Assembly: GCA_019802505.1 (NCBI GenBank)
Contig: JAFMOC010000003.1
Span: 2,306,001 to 2,370,000 of the forward strand
Reading direction: 5' to 3'
Source: Corydoras sp. C115
Taxonomy: Eukaryota; Chordata; Actinopteri; Siluriformes; Callichthyidae
Length of the DNA stretch: 64,000 bases
Shown here: in pieces, positions 1-13,270 of the stretch
Layout of the letters: each line of letters opens with the position of its first letter
Numbering within the stretch: the stretch's first letter is position 1
Translations under genes and position numbers: made by a program
The notes under the pieces: generated by a model
The model's database searches: none
What the model was told of the DNA's origin: nothing
What the model saw: only the letters and a program-made list of their open reading frames with translations

Positions 1-289
1 ATAAAGATGAAACTATTCCATTAGCATTAAAGCTTAATGGCATGAGAATTGGATCAAAGAGCATTAGGCTACATTGCTAAGGAAGCGCATGTTTGAGTCT
101 TAAAGGACGTTGCAGCGGTACAAAACGTGGACTGGGTATTTTGCAGAGAATTGAGTTCTGTAGATGATTCTGAATGAAGTACTAGGATTTTTACTGGTCT
201 ATGTGTCATCATCTTTGCCTTTAACAGTACTGCTTTAACAGTAAAACTTAATTTTGACATATCATAGTACCATTAGGTTAGCAAATTCA

Positions 290-606
290 TCTCATCTCAT
301 CTCATCTCATCATCTTCTGCTTAATCCTATACTAGAGGCTAGGGTCGCTGGGGGTTCCTCATGCCCATCCAGGCCATTTTGATGCCGAGCAAATACAGCC
401 AGGACCGGGTGCCAATCCATCGCTGGGCACACACTCACTCACACAGATACACACATTTTATGGGGACAATTTAAAAAGGGCAATTTAAAGAAGCAAATTT
501 TCCATGTTTTTGGACTGTGATAGGAAACTGGAGAACGCAGATCCAGACTCGAACCTGGATTCCCATCACTGAGAGGGAAACATACTAACCACTAAGACAC
601 AGTGCA
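290..606 (-). mobile_element. SINE copy (tRNA-headed family), diverged
   Basis: Begins with a ctcat-repeat tail and contains catgcccatccagg, catcgctgggcacacactca, catgtttttggactgtg and an antisense B box, ending ccactaagacacagtg. Near full length, many mutations. Confidence 0.8.
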
Positions 607-869
607 ACCCAAGTTACCAAATTAGCAAGATTTGATACTCTTACATTTTGGTATTATGCCTACACTTAATTAGCAACCTTTTATTATTTCACATTGTATT
701 TAAATATCACTTTTGTCTGCAAAATCCTTTCATATTAGATTGCACAGATTAGAAAAAACAAATGAATATACGACTCCAAATCTGAACACAATTGCAACAG
801 CATAGAAAGTATAAAAATATGCATATAATATAAACCCACAGATCTTACATTTACTTTGTCTTTTATTTT

Positions 870-1620
870 ATTGCAGACAACATGAACCTGAGATATTCCA
901 TGTGTTGTCTGGTTAACTTCTTTTCATTTGTTAATAAACATCCATTTCTGCTTTTCAGACCTGCAACACATTCCAAAAAAGTTGGCACTTTGTAATGCTG
1001 CCATTCCTTTTCACCACACTTCTTTCACACTTCATCACACAACATTTAGTCACAGACGATAGCAGTTATTTAAGTGTTATTTTTTCCATTATTCTTGCAA
1101 ACATGCCTTCAGATGTACAGGGTTGCCTTTTGTGGATTTTTTGTTTCAAAATCTTCATACAGTCTCTGTTGGGGACAGATCAGAACTACATTCTCTTTTC
1201 ACAGCTATGCCTTTGTAATGTGTGCAGCATGTGGTTTTTGCTTGTCTTGGTGAAAAATGCATGGACGTTCCTGAAAAATATGACGTCTTGAAGGCAGCAT
1301 ATGTTGCTCTAAGATCACAGAGTATCTTTCTGCAATTATACTGCTATCACAGAAGTGTAAATTGCCTTTGTTAAGGGTACAGACACAGCCTCATGCCATG
1401 ACAGTCTCTGGCTTTTGGTCTTGCTTTTTTCGGAGTTGTAGTTGCTAATAACAGCCTGGATGTTTTTTTGTTTTGGTCCAGTGCACAAAGCATCCATTCT
1501 TTTCCAATAAAGACCTGGAAAACCGACTCATCTGACCACGGTACACATTTCTAATTATCTGAAATGCCCCATTATAACGCAGAGAACCTGATGCCACATC
1601 TTGCCCCTACCTTTTTATTT
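870..1620 (-). mobile_element. probable degenerate DNA-transposon copy
   Basis: The string acattccaaaaaagttggca (about 969-988) and the following block to about 1610 (ccaataaagacctggaaaa, catctgaccac) look like an antisense cut-and-paste transposon common in fish. There is no open frame. Superfamily not assigned. Confidence 0.35.
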
Positions 1621-2154
1621 TAAATTCAATTTATCAAGTTAATTAAATTATACAGACTTTATTAGGCTCAGTTATTCAAGCACACAGGTTCGTATATCAG
1701 TGTTTTGCTGGTGTTACCCAGCTATACATCATTTAGCACAGATGACACAACAATTTCTGCTGACATATCAACCTGTCTGTTTAAATGAAGACTTGTCATT
1801 TTCATCTTAATTAGAAAAAAAAGAGCTCTGGGTCATTCCAGAAAAGCCTAATTTTATTACAACTTAAAAATACACAACATCAAACTTCCACATTTATTTT
1901 ATACATCATGATGATCAAACAATTTCTGACTGAGCATGTTGCACAGCTGTCATCCCTCGACTTGACTTGTGCAATGTACTGTTTGCTGTATTTCAATTTT
2001 GTACGATCAAGTCTGTATGACTGATCAAAAACTTTACAGATTGCCTGCCATTCAAATATCCCCAGTTAGTCAGTATAAATTCTTTGCTAGTGGGGAAAGC
2101 ACCTAAAAATGTCAAATGCCAAAAGAATAAATATTAAAAAAATAATGAAGATGT

Positions 2155-2310
2155 GAGGGGTGGCACAGCTGCCTAGTGGTTAGCACGTTTGCCTCGAGCC
2201 ATGTGTGCTGGGGATCCAGGTTGGTTCGTGGGGGATTTCTCCGGGTTCTCAGGTTTTCTTCCTCAGTCCAAAACATGGATTCAAGGTGAATTGGCTGGTT
2301 TAAATTATCC
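2155..2310 (+). mobile_element. SINE copy, 5' half only
   Basis: ggtggcacagctgcctagtg and gttagcacgtttgcctc give the tRNA-like head. It runs to aaaacatggattcaaggtga and stops. Confidence 0.75.
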
Positions 2311-2494
2311 ATATCTAATTTGTCATAACAACTGTCAATGGAAACTATAACCATGAACTCATGGAATATTTGAATTCATGCCGACAATCTAAGTAAAACA
2401 TTGAAATCATAGCTTCCAATTTCCGTGACTTACTTAACATCAACTTATAATGTTTCCTATTACTACTTATTGCCCCCACATGTAAGTATGCACT

Positions 2495-2880
2495 CTGCAA
2501 CGTTAGGCATGCTCCTGATAAGACAGTGGATGATGTCCTGGACATTAGGACATCAGTCAGCTCCGGGACAGTCTGTAACACGACTTGGTGAGTTGGATTC
2601 AGGTCTGTGGAACATATGTGCCAATTAATAGCATCAATGCTTTCATTGTCCAGGGACTATCTTAACGTCCTGGCAACATGAGGCCAAGCATTGTCCTGCA
2701 CCAGGAGGAACCCAGGGCCCACTGAACCAGCATAAGCTCAGACAATGACTCTGATGAATAAATCTCAGTACCAAACAGCATTCTGGATAGTGTTGACCTA
2801 CACGTGAGATTTATGCAACCCCACAAGAGTATGACTTCTCAGACCAACACAGATCCACCTCCTAACCAACATGTGCTTTC
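2495..2880 (-). mobile_element. degenerate DNA-transposon fragment
   Basis: The block with gcattgtcctgcaccaggag, gaacccagggcccactgaac and tgcaaccccacaagagtatg resembles the antisense of a widespread fish DNA transposon, with frames broken throughout. No ends located. Confidence 0.4.
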
Positions 2881-3627
2881 CTATGGTTATAAGGTTAGTA
2901 GAGCTTTTTTTTGCATACGGTTTCTAAGACAAACAGGCATTAAAATAGTCTTTGTTGGGTTGCCTGTTTTGCTGTTTTTTTCTTTTGTTATATAATCTTT
3001 TAGCTCCGAGAGAATTCTTGATTTTGTCAACTGAGCAGGTCTAAAACATTGTCTGAATCTTAATCCTGTTAACTCTGTCTATGATGAGTGCCTGTCTAAA
3101 TCTGTTCATGCTTATTACCTGTAGGACTGAGCTGCTCATGCAGCAGGGGATGTGCTCCAGAATCTACCAACACACAAAAGGCCGCTTTGTGCCTGTCGGC
3201 ACCGAAACATTTGCTCTTATCCCTGTTTGCATGAAATATGACACATCCATGCCTGTTAGCATGCCAGTAGCTTTTCAAAGAGAAAACAATGTTTGAATCT
3301 TTAAATCTCTTTTGAATCCTTGTATGTTTGGACTGAATCACTAAACTTTTAAATTCTTCTGATATAGACTGATCTGAGCAGAAAATGTTTAAGAACTTGG
3401 TAAACATTCTGCTTTCCCAAATTATTTATTTTGTGTGCTATTTTAAGTCTTGTAGTCTTTTTCTTGTTTATTTATGGACATCTGCTATAGCCTTGTATTG
3501 CCTGGTACTGCTCAGTCACCTGTTTTTTGTTTTAATCAGGGTGTTTGTTGTTCTTGACTGTCCAGTTAAGCATTTAAAAGCCACTTTTCTTTTGATTTCT
3601 ATTTTCTGCCTGTATGTCTGTCTCTCT

Positions 3628-3828
3628 CTACTTTATCTTCCGCTTTATCCTCTATTAGGATTGCGGGGGGTAGTTCCCACTCGCTCTCACAGACACACTC
3701 TATATGGGGCAATTTGGAGAACTCAATTGACCTTGATCCATGTTTTTGGACTGTGGGAGGAAACCGGAGAACCCGGAGGAAACCCACGCGGACACAGGGA
3801 CAACATGGAAACTCGAACCAGAAACTCT
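3628..3828 (-). mobile_element. SINE copy with internal deletion, followed by (CTAT)n
   Basis: Has ccgctttatcctctattagg, catgtttttggactgtggga and cacgcggacacagggac. The central part and the tRNA-like head are missing, and a (CTAT)n run starts at 3827. Confidence 0.8.
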
Positions 3829-5149
3829 ATCTATCTATCTATCTATCTATACATACATAACAATTGTTTTGCCTAAAATAGTGAGAAGGCCAATGGTATA
3901 AAGTACTGCTTGGCTACTATTTTTAGAAAGGACCAAAAAATATGGTTATGATCAAAGGACAAGCTGAATACATAACTGACAAACCTAATTTAAAAAATAT
4001 GTCCATTATATGTGCACACAAACACAAAGACACACAAACCTAATGATAATTGTAAACAATGCAACCACAAAGTTCTTGCACAAATACCCCTAGGAGAGGC
4101 TTTCAGTTTCTCTCATATAAATGCTTCTTTGGTCAGCTTGTACAAGGCCTTCATGTTATTTGGCTAATTTTAAAGCAAAGATGTGCATCTTGAGCACAGA
4201 TGTTTTGTCAATAGCGTTTAGTCACAGCTGTTTTTGACAATCATGCTTTAATGAGACATGGCTTTGCCAAGTTTCACTTGGGATTACAAAGTTTCAGGGC
4301 AATTGCCCCTTTCATTGCAATTTAAATTCTTCCACCCTAATTAACTTTATGTATACACATAAAAGGTAAATACCTCATCATTTCAATTATGAAATTAGTT
4401 TTATGCGGTGTGGGTAGCAATTTAAAATTAAATGAACTTGCATCAGAAGGCTGTAGCACTGGTGCCTCACAGTGCCAGACCTAGTAGTTTCAGATTTATA
4501 GTGAGGATGTCGGGGTCCTTCTTTGGGTATTTTGCAAGTTTGCTCAGTTTTTAAGTAGCCATCCTCCACAAATCTATGTTTTCATAAACTGACATTTAAG
4601 TGAGATGAATTGAACTAAATTGCTTCTCGATATGAATATGTGTACTCATGTGTTTACAAACTGTCCAGGGCATATCCTTTGCACATGCACAAAAAGCAAT
4701 AGGATAGGCTGCAGACACTCCCTAAGCAAACATCCACGACCCAAAATAATTAGCTTAAAAATGCATAAATGAATAATATGCATGAGCCCATGGACTATAA
4801 AATATTTTTTTTTACGTAAAATATTAATTATTACATAAGATTACATAAGAAAAAAAACTTTCCACTCTCTAAGGCATAAAGATGGTTACATTAGATTTTT
4901 ACCAACAATAAGTTATTTTTTGTTTCTACAAATAAAAATGGCAGCTTTTAAAAGTGGGATTTCAATAAGTAAACACCATCAACTTATCCCAGTTTTAGCA
5001 TCATCATGTACAAACATGTTAATCCTCATTTTAAGTATATAATTAAAGCATTAAACCAATCCATCTGTCTGAGGATGTAACATGCTAACATGATTTATTT
5101 GGCAGGAATTTGTACTGTTCTCATAGATTTTGTGACATAAAAGATTAAT

Positions 5150-5449
5150 CCATCCATCTATCCATCCATTATCTCCCACTTAATCCATTTCTGGCACTGG
5201 GCAGATATACACAGAACAAGGTGCCAATCTATCACTGGGCACACACTCACACAAACTAACACACTCTACAGTATATGGGGCAATTTGGAGCATTCAGATT
5301 ACCTTGATCCATGTTTTTGGAATATGGGAGGAAACCGGAGAACCCAGAGGAAACCAACGCGGACACGGGAGAAACTCCACCCAGATTGGGATTCGAACCG
5401 TGAATCCCCAGCTCTGAGAGGCGAACGTGCTAACCACAAAGCCACCCAA
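5150..5449 (-). mobile_element. SINE copy
   Basis: From catccattatctcccac to gccaccca, with gggattcgaaccg as antisense B box. It lacks the gtcgcggggttcc block. Confidence 0.85.
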
Positions 5450-5951
5450 CATAAAAAATTAGTCTATCAAAATGTGGTTTGCACAGAGGCCCTGTTTTTA
5501 GACATTGTGTTACATACTCCAGCCAGGATTTATAAAGAAATAGATTCATGCTAAATGATCTTATAGCCTGATGAGTCTAATTACAATACATTCGACTGAG
5601 ACCCCAATTATTTAATTAAAAAATTTCAAATTTAATACATCCATTTAAGTTTTGTGTTTGGCCCAATTACGCTTTTTAAGACCTTATATAGAAGTTTTAC
5701 AAGATCTTTTCCATTACCAATAGATTCTCTGATTCAGCAACTTATATTAATCTATATGTGCCACAGATAATCTTTGTGTTTCAGCCATAGCCCCTGCTTA
5801 AAATGCACAGGCACAGAAAAAGATGCACAAAGCATTATGTTCAGTTTTAGGAGCTCAGTGTTCAGGATGTTACTGTCAGAAAATTGCAACAAATCTCTAT
5901 CCTTTTATATCACAAGCAATTACCTGTACTGTTATTTATAAGTGAAAACAT

Positions 5952-6324
5952 TCATTCATTCATTCATTCATTCATTCATTATCTCCTGCTTTATCCTATA
6001 TTAGGGTCACGGGGGGGTTCCCCATGCCCATCCAGGGGAGAATATTTCGGGCACTGGGCAGATAGACCCAGGACAGGGTGCAAATATATCGCTGGGCACA
6101 CACTCACACACACAGACACGCACACATACACACTCTATATGGGGCAATTTAGAGAACTCAATTGACTTGATCCATGTTTTTGGACTGTGGGAGGAAACCA
6201 GAGAACCCGGAGGAAACCCACGCAGACACGGGGAGAACATGGAAACTCCACCCAAATGGGGATTCGAACCGGGAATCCCTAGTGTCGAGAGGAGAACGTG
6301 CTATCCACTAAGCCACCGTGCCGC
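5952..6324 (-). mobile_element. full-length SINE copy with target duplication
   Basis: Runs from a (ttca)n tail to gccaccgtgccgc. The flanks are taagtgaaaacat at 5939-5951 and 6325-6337, a 13-bp target duplication. Confidence 0.95.
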
Positions 6325-6564
6325 TAAGTGAAAACATACTCCAGCAAAATAGTTAGTCAGCTAAGAGTTTTGCAAATTACTTCAATATGAAGGTGTACTG
6401 TATATCTGAGAATATTAAAAAGTCTAAAGTTTGTATCTCCAACTGCAAGATGTTTTTAAATGCATTGTATCCTGTACAAAATATCAATATTACAGTCTAT
6501 TTGAAAATAAAGCATTGGCTGGATTTTTAACCAGCACTAGATCCTCAGTTCCTTTTTGTGGTAA

Positions 6565-6670
6565 TATTAAGTGAATTTCTGCAGTCATGTATCAAGTCTT
6601 GTGGACAGTCTTCCCAGAAGAGTAAAGGATTTTATTGCAGCAAAAAGGAAACCAAATCAATTAAAACACA
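6565..6670 (+). mobile_element. short Tc1-like fossil
   Basis: The string tcttgtggacagtcttccca gaagagta (split here) with gcagcaaaaagg corresponds to the C-terminal transposase coding end of the same kind of Tc1 element seen at 12900-13270. Confidence 0.45.
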
Positions 6671-6679
6671 ACTGAATTG

Positions 6680-9600
6680 AAATCAATAATATTTAGGTAT
6701 TTAATATTTTAAATATCATACTAATCTAATTGTCACAAGATTCACATAAAACAGCAATTAGTCACTCACATTGTTGTTATCCCAATTTCAGTGGTACTTT
6801 ATCTCATATCCACCCACCCACCCCCACCCCCCAATAACGAATGAAGATAAATAATGAATGAAGATTCTAGAATTTGGCCTTAAAGTACCCATCTATGGTA
6901 GATATTACAGCTGAAACCATTCAGGGTATTCTTTATACAACAGAATTCAGCCATTCATTAACACCATCACAAATCCCATCCATGCTGAGAAACTACATAT
7001 TTAGGAACCATCCTTCTCAACTGTAGTGACTTGACAGCACAGTGTGATGTACCAAATATTTAAAATTGAAATATCTTTGTTATCTCATATCGTTTCAGGT
7101 TTGAACTTGTGGCCGGTTTTAAGACTTTTCAGTCTTATTACTGTAAACCTAAAATCCTTACCTTATTTTCTGCTGTATTTAATTGTATTCATTTCACAAA
7201 TCCAGACTCTTACTCATACTAATGTTAAGTCCTGACTTGGTGATTCTTTGTTGAATAATTTGTATCATGAATTGCCTTCACAATCATAAAGGCCTTTTTT
7301 TAATTAATGAGCTAACCTTACTATCTAATTAAATTAATAAGACATTAAAAGCATAAACAAAATTGTGACTCCAAACAAATTATATACTGTATATATAGAG
7401 AGTATGAGAGCGAGAGAGCAAGAGAGTGAAAGTGAGAGAATGAGAGAGAAAATGAGATCTGACCAACGCATTTAGAAAAGTAACTTTATTACATAAACGT
7501 CTTTGTTGCTACCTGTTATGGCCATTTTACCAAATCCACTATACAGTACAGTTCAAAACATTATCAATACACTTAAAACAACACCACAAAGCTTAAGTCA
7601 CTGCAGTGCTGAGAATTATCCACAACCCAAATGATACCACAGCTGTCTCATGGGAACACTGACCATTAGAGAACACATTAAAGGAAAATTAACAAAGTAT
7701 ACAGAGAAAAAGATGGAATAAGTGCTAATGGACTAATCTATATAGTTTTGAAAATGGTCAAAGGGATAAAAAGTGTAGAAATGAGATGGTTTAATTTTTA
7801 ATATTACTATTATTAATTATTGTTCAACATTAGCATTTTGAAAGGTCAGTGGACATTTTAAAGCATGACATCTTGCTTTTATATCTAAATTGTGCAACCC
7901 CTTTGCAGCAAATGTATTTTTTTTCCCTACCACTGCACCCTGCTTTTTATATATTAAGCATGCAATAAATCTATGAACAGCCTATAAGCATAAATATCAG
8001 CCATGCTGTAAATTTACATAAATAATTTTTCATCTACTGTGGTAAAATACTGTCATGATGATAATTTTGATATGTTTAGCCGAATAAAACATGTAAACCA
8101 TTTTGTAAATGTCTATATAATGCTTAAGTAGGGACTGTAGGGTAGCAACTGGTCTTACAGCCAGAGGTAACCTACCACAATAGTTAAAATCAAAAATATT
8201 CTCTAATGTTCTCCAATGTTAATAATATGATCAGGTTTAAATATAAAAAGATAGTCAAAGAGAATTTATAATGAAAATTAGAATGGTTTTATATAGTCAA
8301 ACTTTTTTAAATTACCTGTTCGATATGTCCAGTTGTGATTTAATGACAGGGATGAGTCTGCAAGAATATGTGAAGGAGTTCCTGGGACATTTTAAGCGTG
8401 CAACATCGGCATTTATCTGGCTCTCCTCACAGAAGGCAGTGCGGCTAAAGCTGCTTTTAATGAGGGAAGCTTAGCAAGTGGCCAAAGAATTACTGGCAGC
8501 CAGGATGCTAAAGTACCCACACCTCCAATGCACAAATCCCTTGCTTCCCTCCCTCCATCTGCTGCCATCTTTCCCATGTTCTTCCCTTCCCCACATGTTC
8601 TCCACAAGTTTTGGCAACATATAAATATGTTTCTGGTTTCTATCATTTCAGCACCATGGCATTTTTTTTGTGTTTAAGTGGGTAAGTCAAGTATCACAAC
8701 ATTGAGAGGGTGAAGCCTGGGCCATCTTGCTGGTGCTATAAAAATCCCAGGCACTTCCAGGACCAAATGCCTCACAGTAGAGGTTGGAACATTGGTCAGA
8801 CTTCCTGAGGCACCTTAATATGCCCCAGATGAGCTGAGAGATGCCCCTCAATTGTGTAATTCAGAATAGAACAGAGTGCAAACAACATTAGTAAGAAAGT
8901 TAAGGACAATGATGGTAAGTACTGTAATTTGCACTTGCTACCAAATTCATTTAAATAAAGAAATTCATTAAAGAAATTCATTTAAATAAAGGTGGTTATT
9001 TTATGTCTTTCCCATTTACAAACAATAATGGTCAAAATGTTACATTCTAAAAAGAATGAAGATAGATGGATGTTGTGCCTGTTTTAGAAGCTAGAAGTTT
9101 TGGGTTTGTGGTTGTCACTCTCAAATCACTCATCTGGTAAGTACAGAGCATAGTTTTTAGTGACAACTGTTTCCAGAGAGGGTTATTGGTAGCATCCCAT
9201 TTGGACCATTTTTTTTTTTTCAATCAGGGATGCTACCGTCAACAGTAAGCTTTGTGTCTGAAAAGGTTGAGGCACTTGATGACAGGAGAGTGATTTGTAC
9301 TTCGGAAAGTGGGAGTGAGGGAGTGTAGTGGGCTGCTTGAATTTATTTAAGGTTAAATGGATGTCATAAACCTGCTAACCTACATTATAAAAAGAAAATG
9401 TCATAAACATGACTGTGATAGGTAGCTGTGTTTGCAGATAAATACCAGGTAAGTCTTAATTTTGGTATTTCTAACTTGTATTTCCCCACAGGAAATGCTA
9501 TACACATTTTTTTTTCTCTAAATGTACGTACTCTGCTGTCTTGCAGTATAACTATAGGCAAAATTATAAACAGTGAGTAACTACCTCTATGGGTTTAATG

Positions 9601-10375
9601 ACTTATTTAAATTTATAATTCTTGTTAAACTGTATAACTGATCACCTGGCAATTTGATGAATTTTTTGCAAAAACGTTTGTACATACAAATGTGAGTCAC
9701 CACACACAAGATGATGTAACAGCTATTGCAGTCAAAATGATGTGATTTTTTTTTCAAGAAGGCATTTGATCTGAAGTACACATTCAAAAAATCAATTGTC
9801 CATAAAAATTTTTTTTTTTTAAAAGTCCCATGGTCTTCGTGTTCAACACTTTAACAACAATGATTCAGCCTAGGAGGCTTTATGAAGACACACAGAAGTC
9901 AGTAAGACAGTCAAATAACCAGAAGTGATGTAAATGAACATTTTTGCGTTTTTCGACTTTTATCTCTCAGTTAGTTTTATTTCTTTTCTGAATGCGTTCC
10001 ACCATTCAAACCCAGCATGAGTTGATCCTGGGGCTATGCTTCCTCATCCCCTTCTGATTGATTTGACATTTTGAATTATTTAACACTTGAATGTGGAATA
10101 ACATCTTGCACCACTCGTTTATTCATATGCTCCATTTTCCTTTACTCTACTCGTTGCTTCCCTACCTCCTGTGGGTGAAGAAATTGCTCCATGTCAATTG
10201 GATTGACTTTAGATTTAATCTAAATAATTAATTTGTTGAGTAATTTTTAAGCATAAAGATATTCCATAGGTGGGGATTAGGAATAACTTTTTCTTGAGAC
10301 TTTATTTTAATTATCTAACTGTCTTCGGCACAGGTGCAATTAAAAAGTTATTTCGATACTGATTTATTAGGCTCT
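6680..10375. other. AT-rich spacer without recognised gene
   Basis: Nothing coding was recognised. A (GA)-rich run lies at 7395-7450 and poly-T runs near 9207 and 9508. The stretch 8335-8650 is less AT-rich, with short ORFs on both strands that may be transposon debris but match no family I can name. Confidence 0.5.
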
Positions 10376-10378
10376 GTC

Positions 10379-10413
<35 letters not shown>
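10376..10413. repeat. (GT)n microsatellite
   Basis: About 17 GT units. Confidence 0.95.
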
Positions 10414-10859
10414 TTAGTGTGCTTGCCTTTCTGAATGTGTATGTTTGTTGTAAACTGTGGGCTGTGATAAATCCCATGCCTCTTATTGTAATTAGTTCGG
10501 TGATTAACCTTGACACAACTGATCACATCAGTCTGCCCTAATGATGCCATTATCACTCAGATAGAACAAAAACACTATCAGGAAAGACAGGGAGAACAAA
10601 AACAAGGTCCAGGATTTAGAAAAGTTTAAAAGAATGCTGCATTCTGGGTACATGCTTATGCTTGGTCAAGCTCATGTGTGCTGTGTTGTACTGTTATGTG
10701 CTGCCACAAAATGTGGTTAAAAGAGCCATTGTTCCGACCGACTTGGACCACTGTGGATCATCTATTTTGAAAAAGGTCAAGGGACACTCGACCCTGGCTG
10801 ACCACCCAGTTTCTGGGGAGAGGAGTGCTATAAGCTTTCAAGGCTTATACCGTTGACAG

Positions 10860-12899
10860 TAAGGTGGACAGCGCTCACATCCTAACAACGGTTTCTAACT
10901 TTGCTTTTGTCATGGTTAATGCTGACGCTGATCTCAGATCAGGTAGATACCACTATTACTTTATTTCACTTTTCAATTATTTTTGTAATGGTGGATGCTA
11001 TGCATTTCCTCCCACAGTCTAAAACATGGATTCAAGGTGACTTGGCTGCTCCAAATTGCCCCTATTCTGTGTGTGTGTGTGTGTGTGTGTCTGAGTGTGT
11101 GCCTAGCAAATGATTGGCACTGAGTTTATAAAATTGTGAAGAGCCCTTTATACATGTCAACCATTCTTTTTTCACTTTTACTACTTTATAATTAGCTTTA
11201 ATGTACCACAAAGTTGAGTGCCATGTATTTTTTGTGATTTTGAGTTAAACTAATAAAAGAGTTTAATACACTAATTTCCTCACCATGACACTATTCATGT
11301 TCATTTGTTTTTACTATAAACCCAAATGTGAGTGAAATCAGTAATCCTTTTTTTAACAAGTGAGAATGATTGAGACTCTAAAATCATTTTTTTTTTATTA
11401 ACCAGTAACCATTCTATAAGTATCAGACGTTGGTGTATTGTAAAACATAAAACAAACAGACAAACAGCTCACAGTCCTTCAATTTAAAAAGTATTAAACC
11501 TTGGTGTAATCATTTATTTAAAAAAGGGTGGATTCTCCACTAAAACGACGATACAACTTTGCTGATTCATAATAACTTCTGTAATCAATCGACAAATGTG
11601 TTTACATTTAAATATCATGATGGATTAGGTTTTTAAATTTAGTTTAGCTTAAGGACTCCTTGTTGATTTCAAAATGTAAATGTATATATGTGATCTTCTT
11701 TTGTACTAATTCTTTGTTTGAAGAACCATTTACAAGACAGCCAGTCGTTTAAAAACCACCTCCATTCATTATTGAGATGGTGATTAGTTTTATACTACTG
11801 GAGCGTTAATGAACCTGCTCAGAAGAGACATATGCAAAAGTAGACATTATGTTATTTTATATATATATGAAAAACAATCCACTGGAACGCTCTAGAAGAG
11901 TGGTAATGAAGGTGTCAAACTGCACTCAAATCTACAATGGCAGGGCTATTATGTTAAATGTACTTAAGCTGCACTACCTACGTTTATTTATAGAATATTC
12001 CAGTCACTGAAATGAATAATACATGCTGCTGCTAGAACGTTTTTGTGTAGCTTTTGTAAGAGAAATTCCATACAGCATTTAAAAAAAAAATTACTTTATT
12101 TACAATGTGTTTCAATTGATGCCCCTCAAGTTACATTACATTTACATTGTGAATGCATTTGTTGTCATTAGGAAGGTAAACTAACACCATAGTGAGATCA
12201 AAGTGGAAATCATTACTAGTGCGCAGAGAGAGCTAGAATGAGTAGATCAATGGATTGTCCAGAAGGCCAATATCAGTGCTATGGGTTTGATGCTGGACCA
12301 TACTTATCCCCCAATCTCCAATACTTCTCCAACTTAAAACAGAAATCGCTGTTTATAACTCTATAACCAAACTTGTAAAATCCACTAATCCACTAATTTG
12401 ACTAAAAGTTGCTAGTTTACTAATTTTACTCTCCTTTGTGTACTCATTTTCCTTCTCCATAGCTCATCTGAATTGTTTCTTTGGGCTGTTTGGCTTATAT
12501 TAATGTAAATAATTGTAACTGAACGTTGTTATTGTGTTTTGGCCTGTCCTATTGCCTTGCTGAGCTTGAAGTACTTTTTAAATGCTTTTAATTATTTAAT
12601 TTGGATTTATTCCAAGGATTTCTGCAGCCTACATTATCCAGGATTTCACCCAGCAAACATTATGGAGATTTATTACTTCATCTTTGCACAGGAAGCTAGT
12701 AAAATTCACTCGAGCTGTAATTACATCTGTTCATAGATATTTTAAGATTTAAAGTTGACCTAATTAGCTAATTATGTAATTCAAGACTTTAATTAAAATA
12801 GTAAATTCAGTATTTTTAACTGTAATGTTTTAAATGTTTTGACTGTAAGTATTGAATTACTAATTACTATTTGAAGCATTGACACATGGCTAATGTCCC
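10860..12899. other. AT-rich spacer without recognised gene
   Basis: Apart from the SINE fragment at 11005-11110 nothing was recognised. The short ORF at 10662-10856 has no similarity I can name. Confidence 0.5.
11005..11110 (+). mobile_element. SINE fragment (middle) with (GT)n
   Basis: tttcctcccacagtctaaaa, then a (GT)n run and gtgtgcctagcaa. The head and 3' end are missing. Confidence 0.65.
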
Positions 12900-13270
12900 A
12901 CCTGTGTCACATTTTTTTGTCACTCAGTGTAATCACTAAAAAGTATTGGCTTATCTGCCTTTACACACATATGAACTTCAAAGATATTCTATTCTGAATT
13001 AATAGGGTTTAATATGATGTCCTATCCTTTGCATCTATAACAGCATTACCTTTCCACAAGGTTTGGGAGTGTTTATTGAAATTTTCCACCATTCATCCAA
13101 AACTGTATTTATGAGGTCAAATACTGATGTAGGATGAGAGGGCCTGGCTAACAGCCTCTGCTCTAATTCATCCCAAAGGTGTTCTATGTGATTGAGGTCA
13201 GGACTTCAGGCATCAACTTTTTCCACATCAAACTTGTTCATCCATGTCTTTATAAACTTTTCTCTATAAA
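12900..13270 (-). mobile_element. fossil 3' end of a Tc1-like element
   Basis: The - strand reads NTVLDEWWKISINT followed by a degenerate ...LVER-like end, then a non-coding tail ending near aatactttttagtgattac. This matches the C-terminus and right end of common fish Tc1 families, as I recall them. Confidence 0.6.

Noticed and set aside
3385..3876. 163-codon ORF
   Set aside because: The second half is antisense SINE and the (CTAT)n run. The hydrophobic first half is AT-rich chance sequence.
8271..8646. Opposed ORFs that resemble a Gag-like EYVKEFLG string
   Set aside because: Too short and isolated to assign. No flanking retroelement features were seen.
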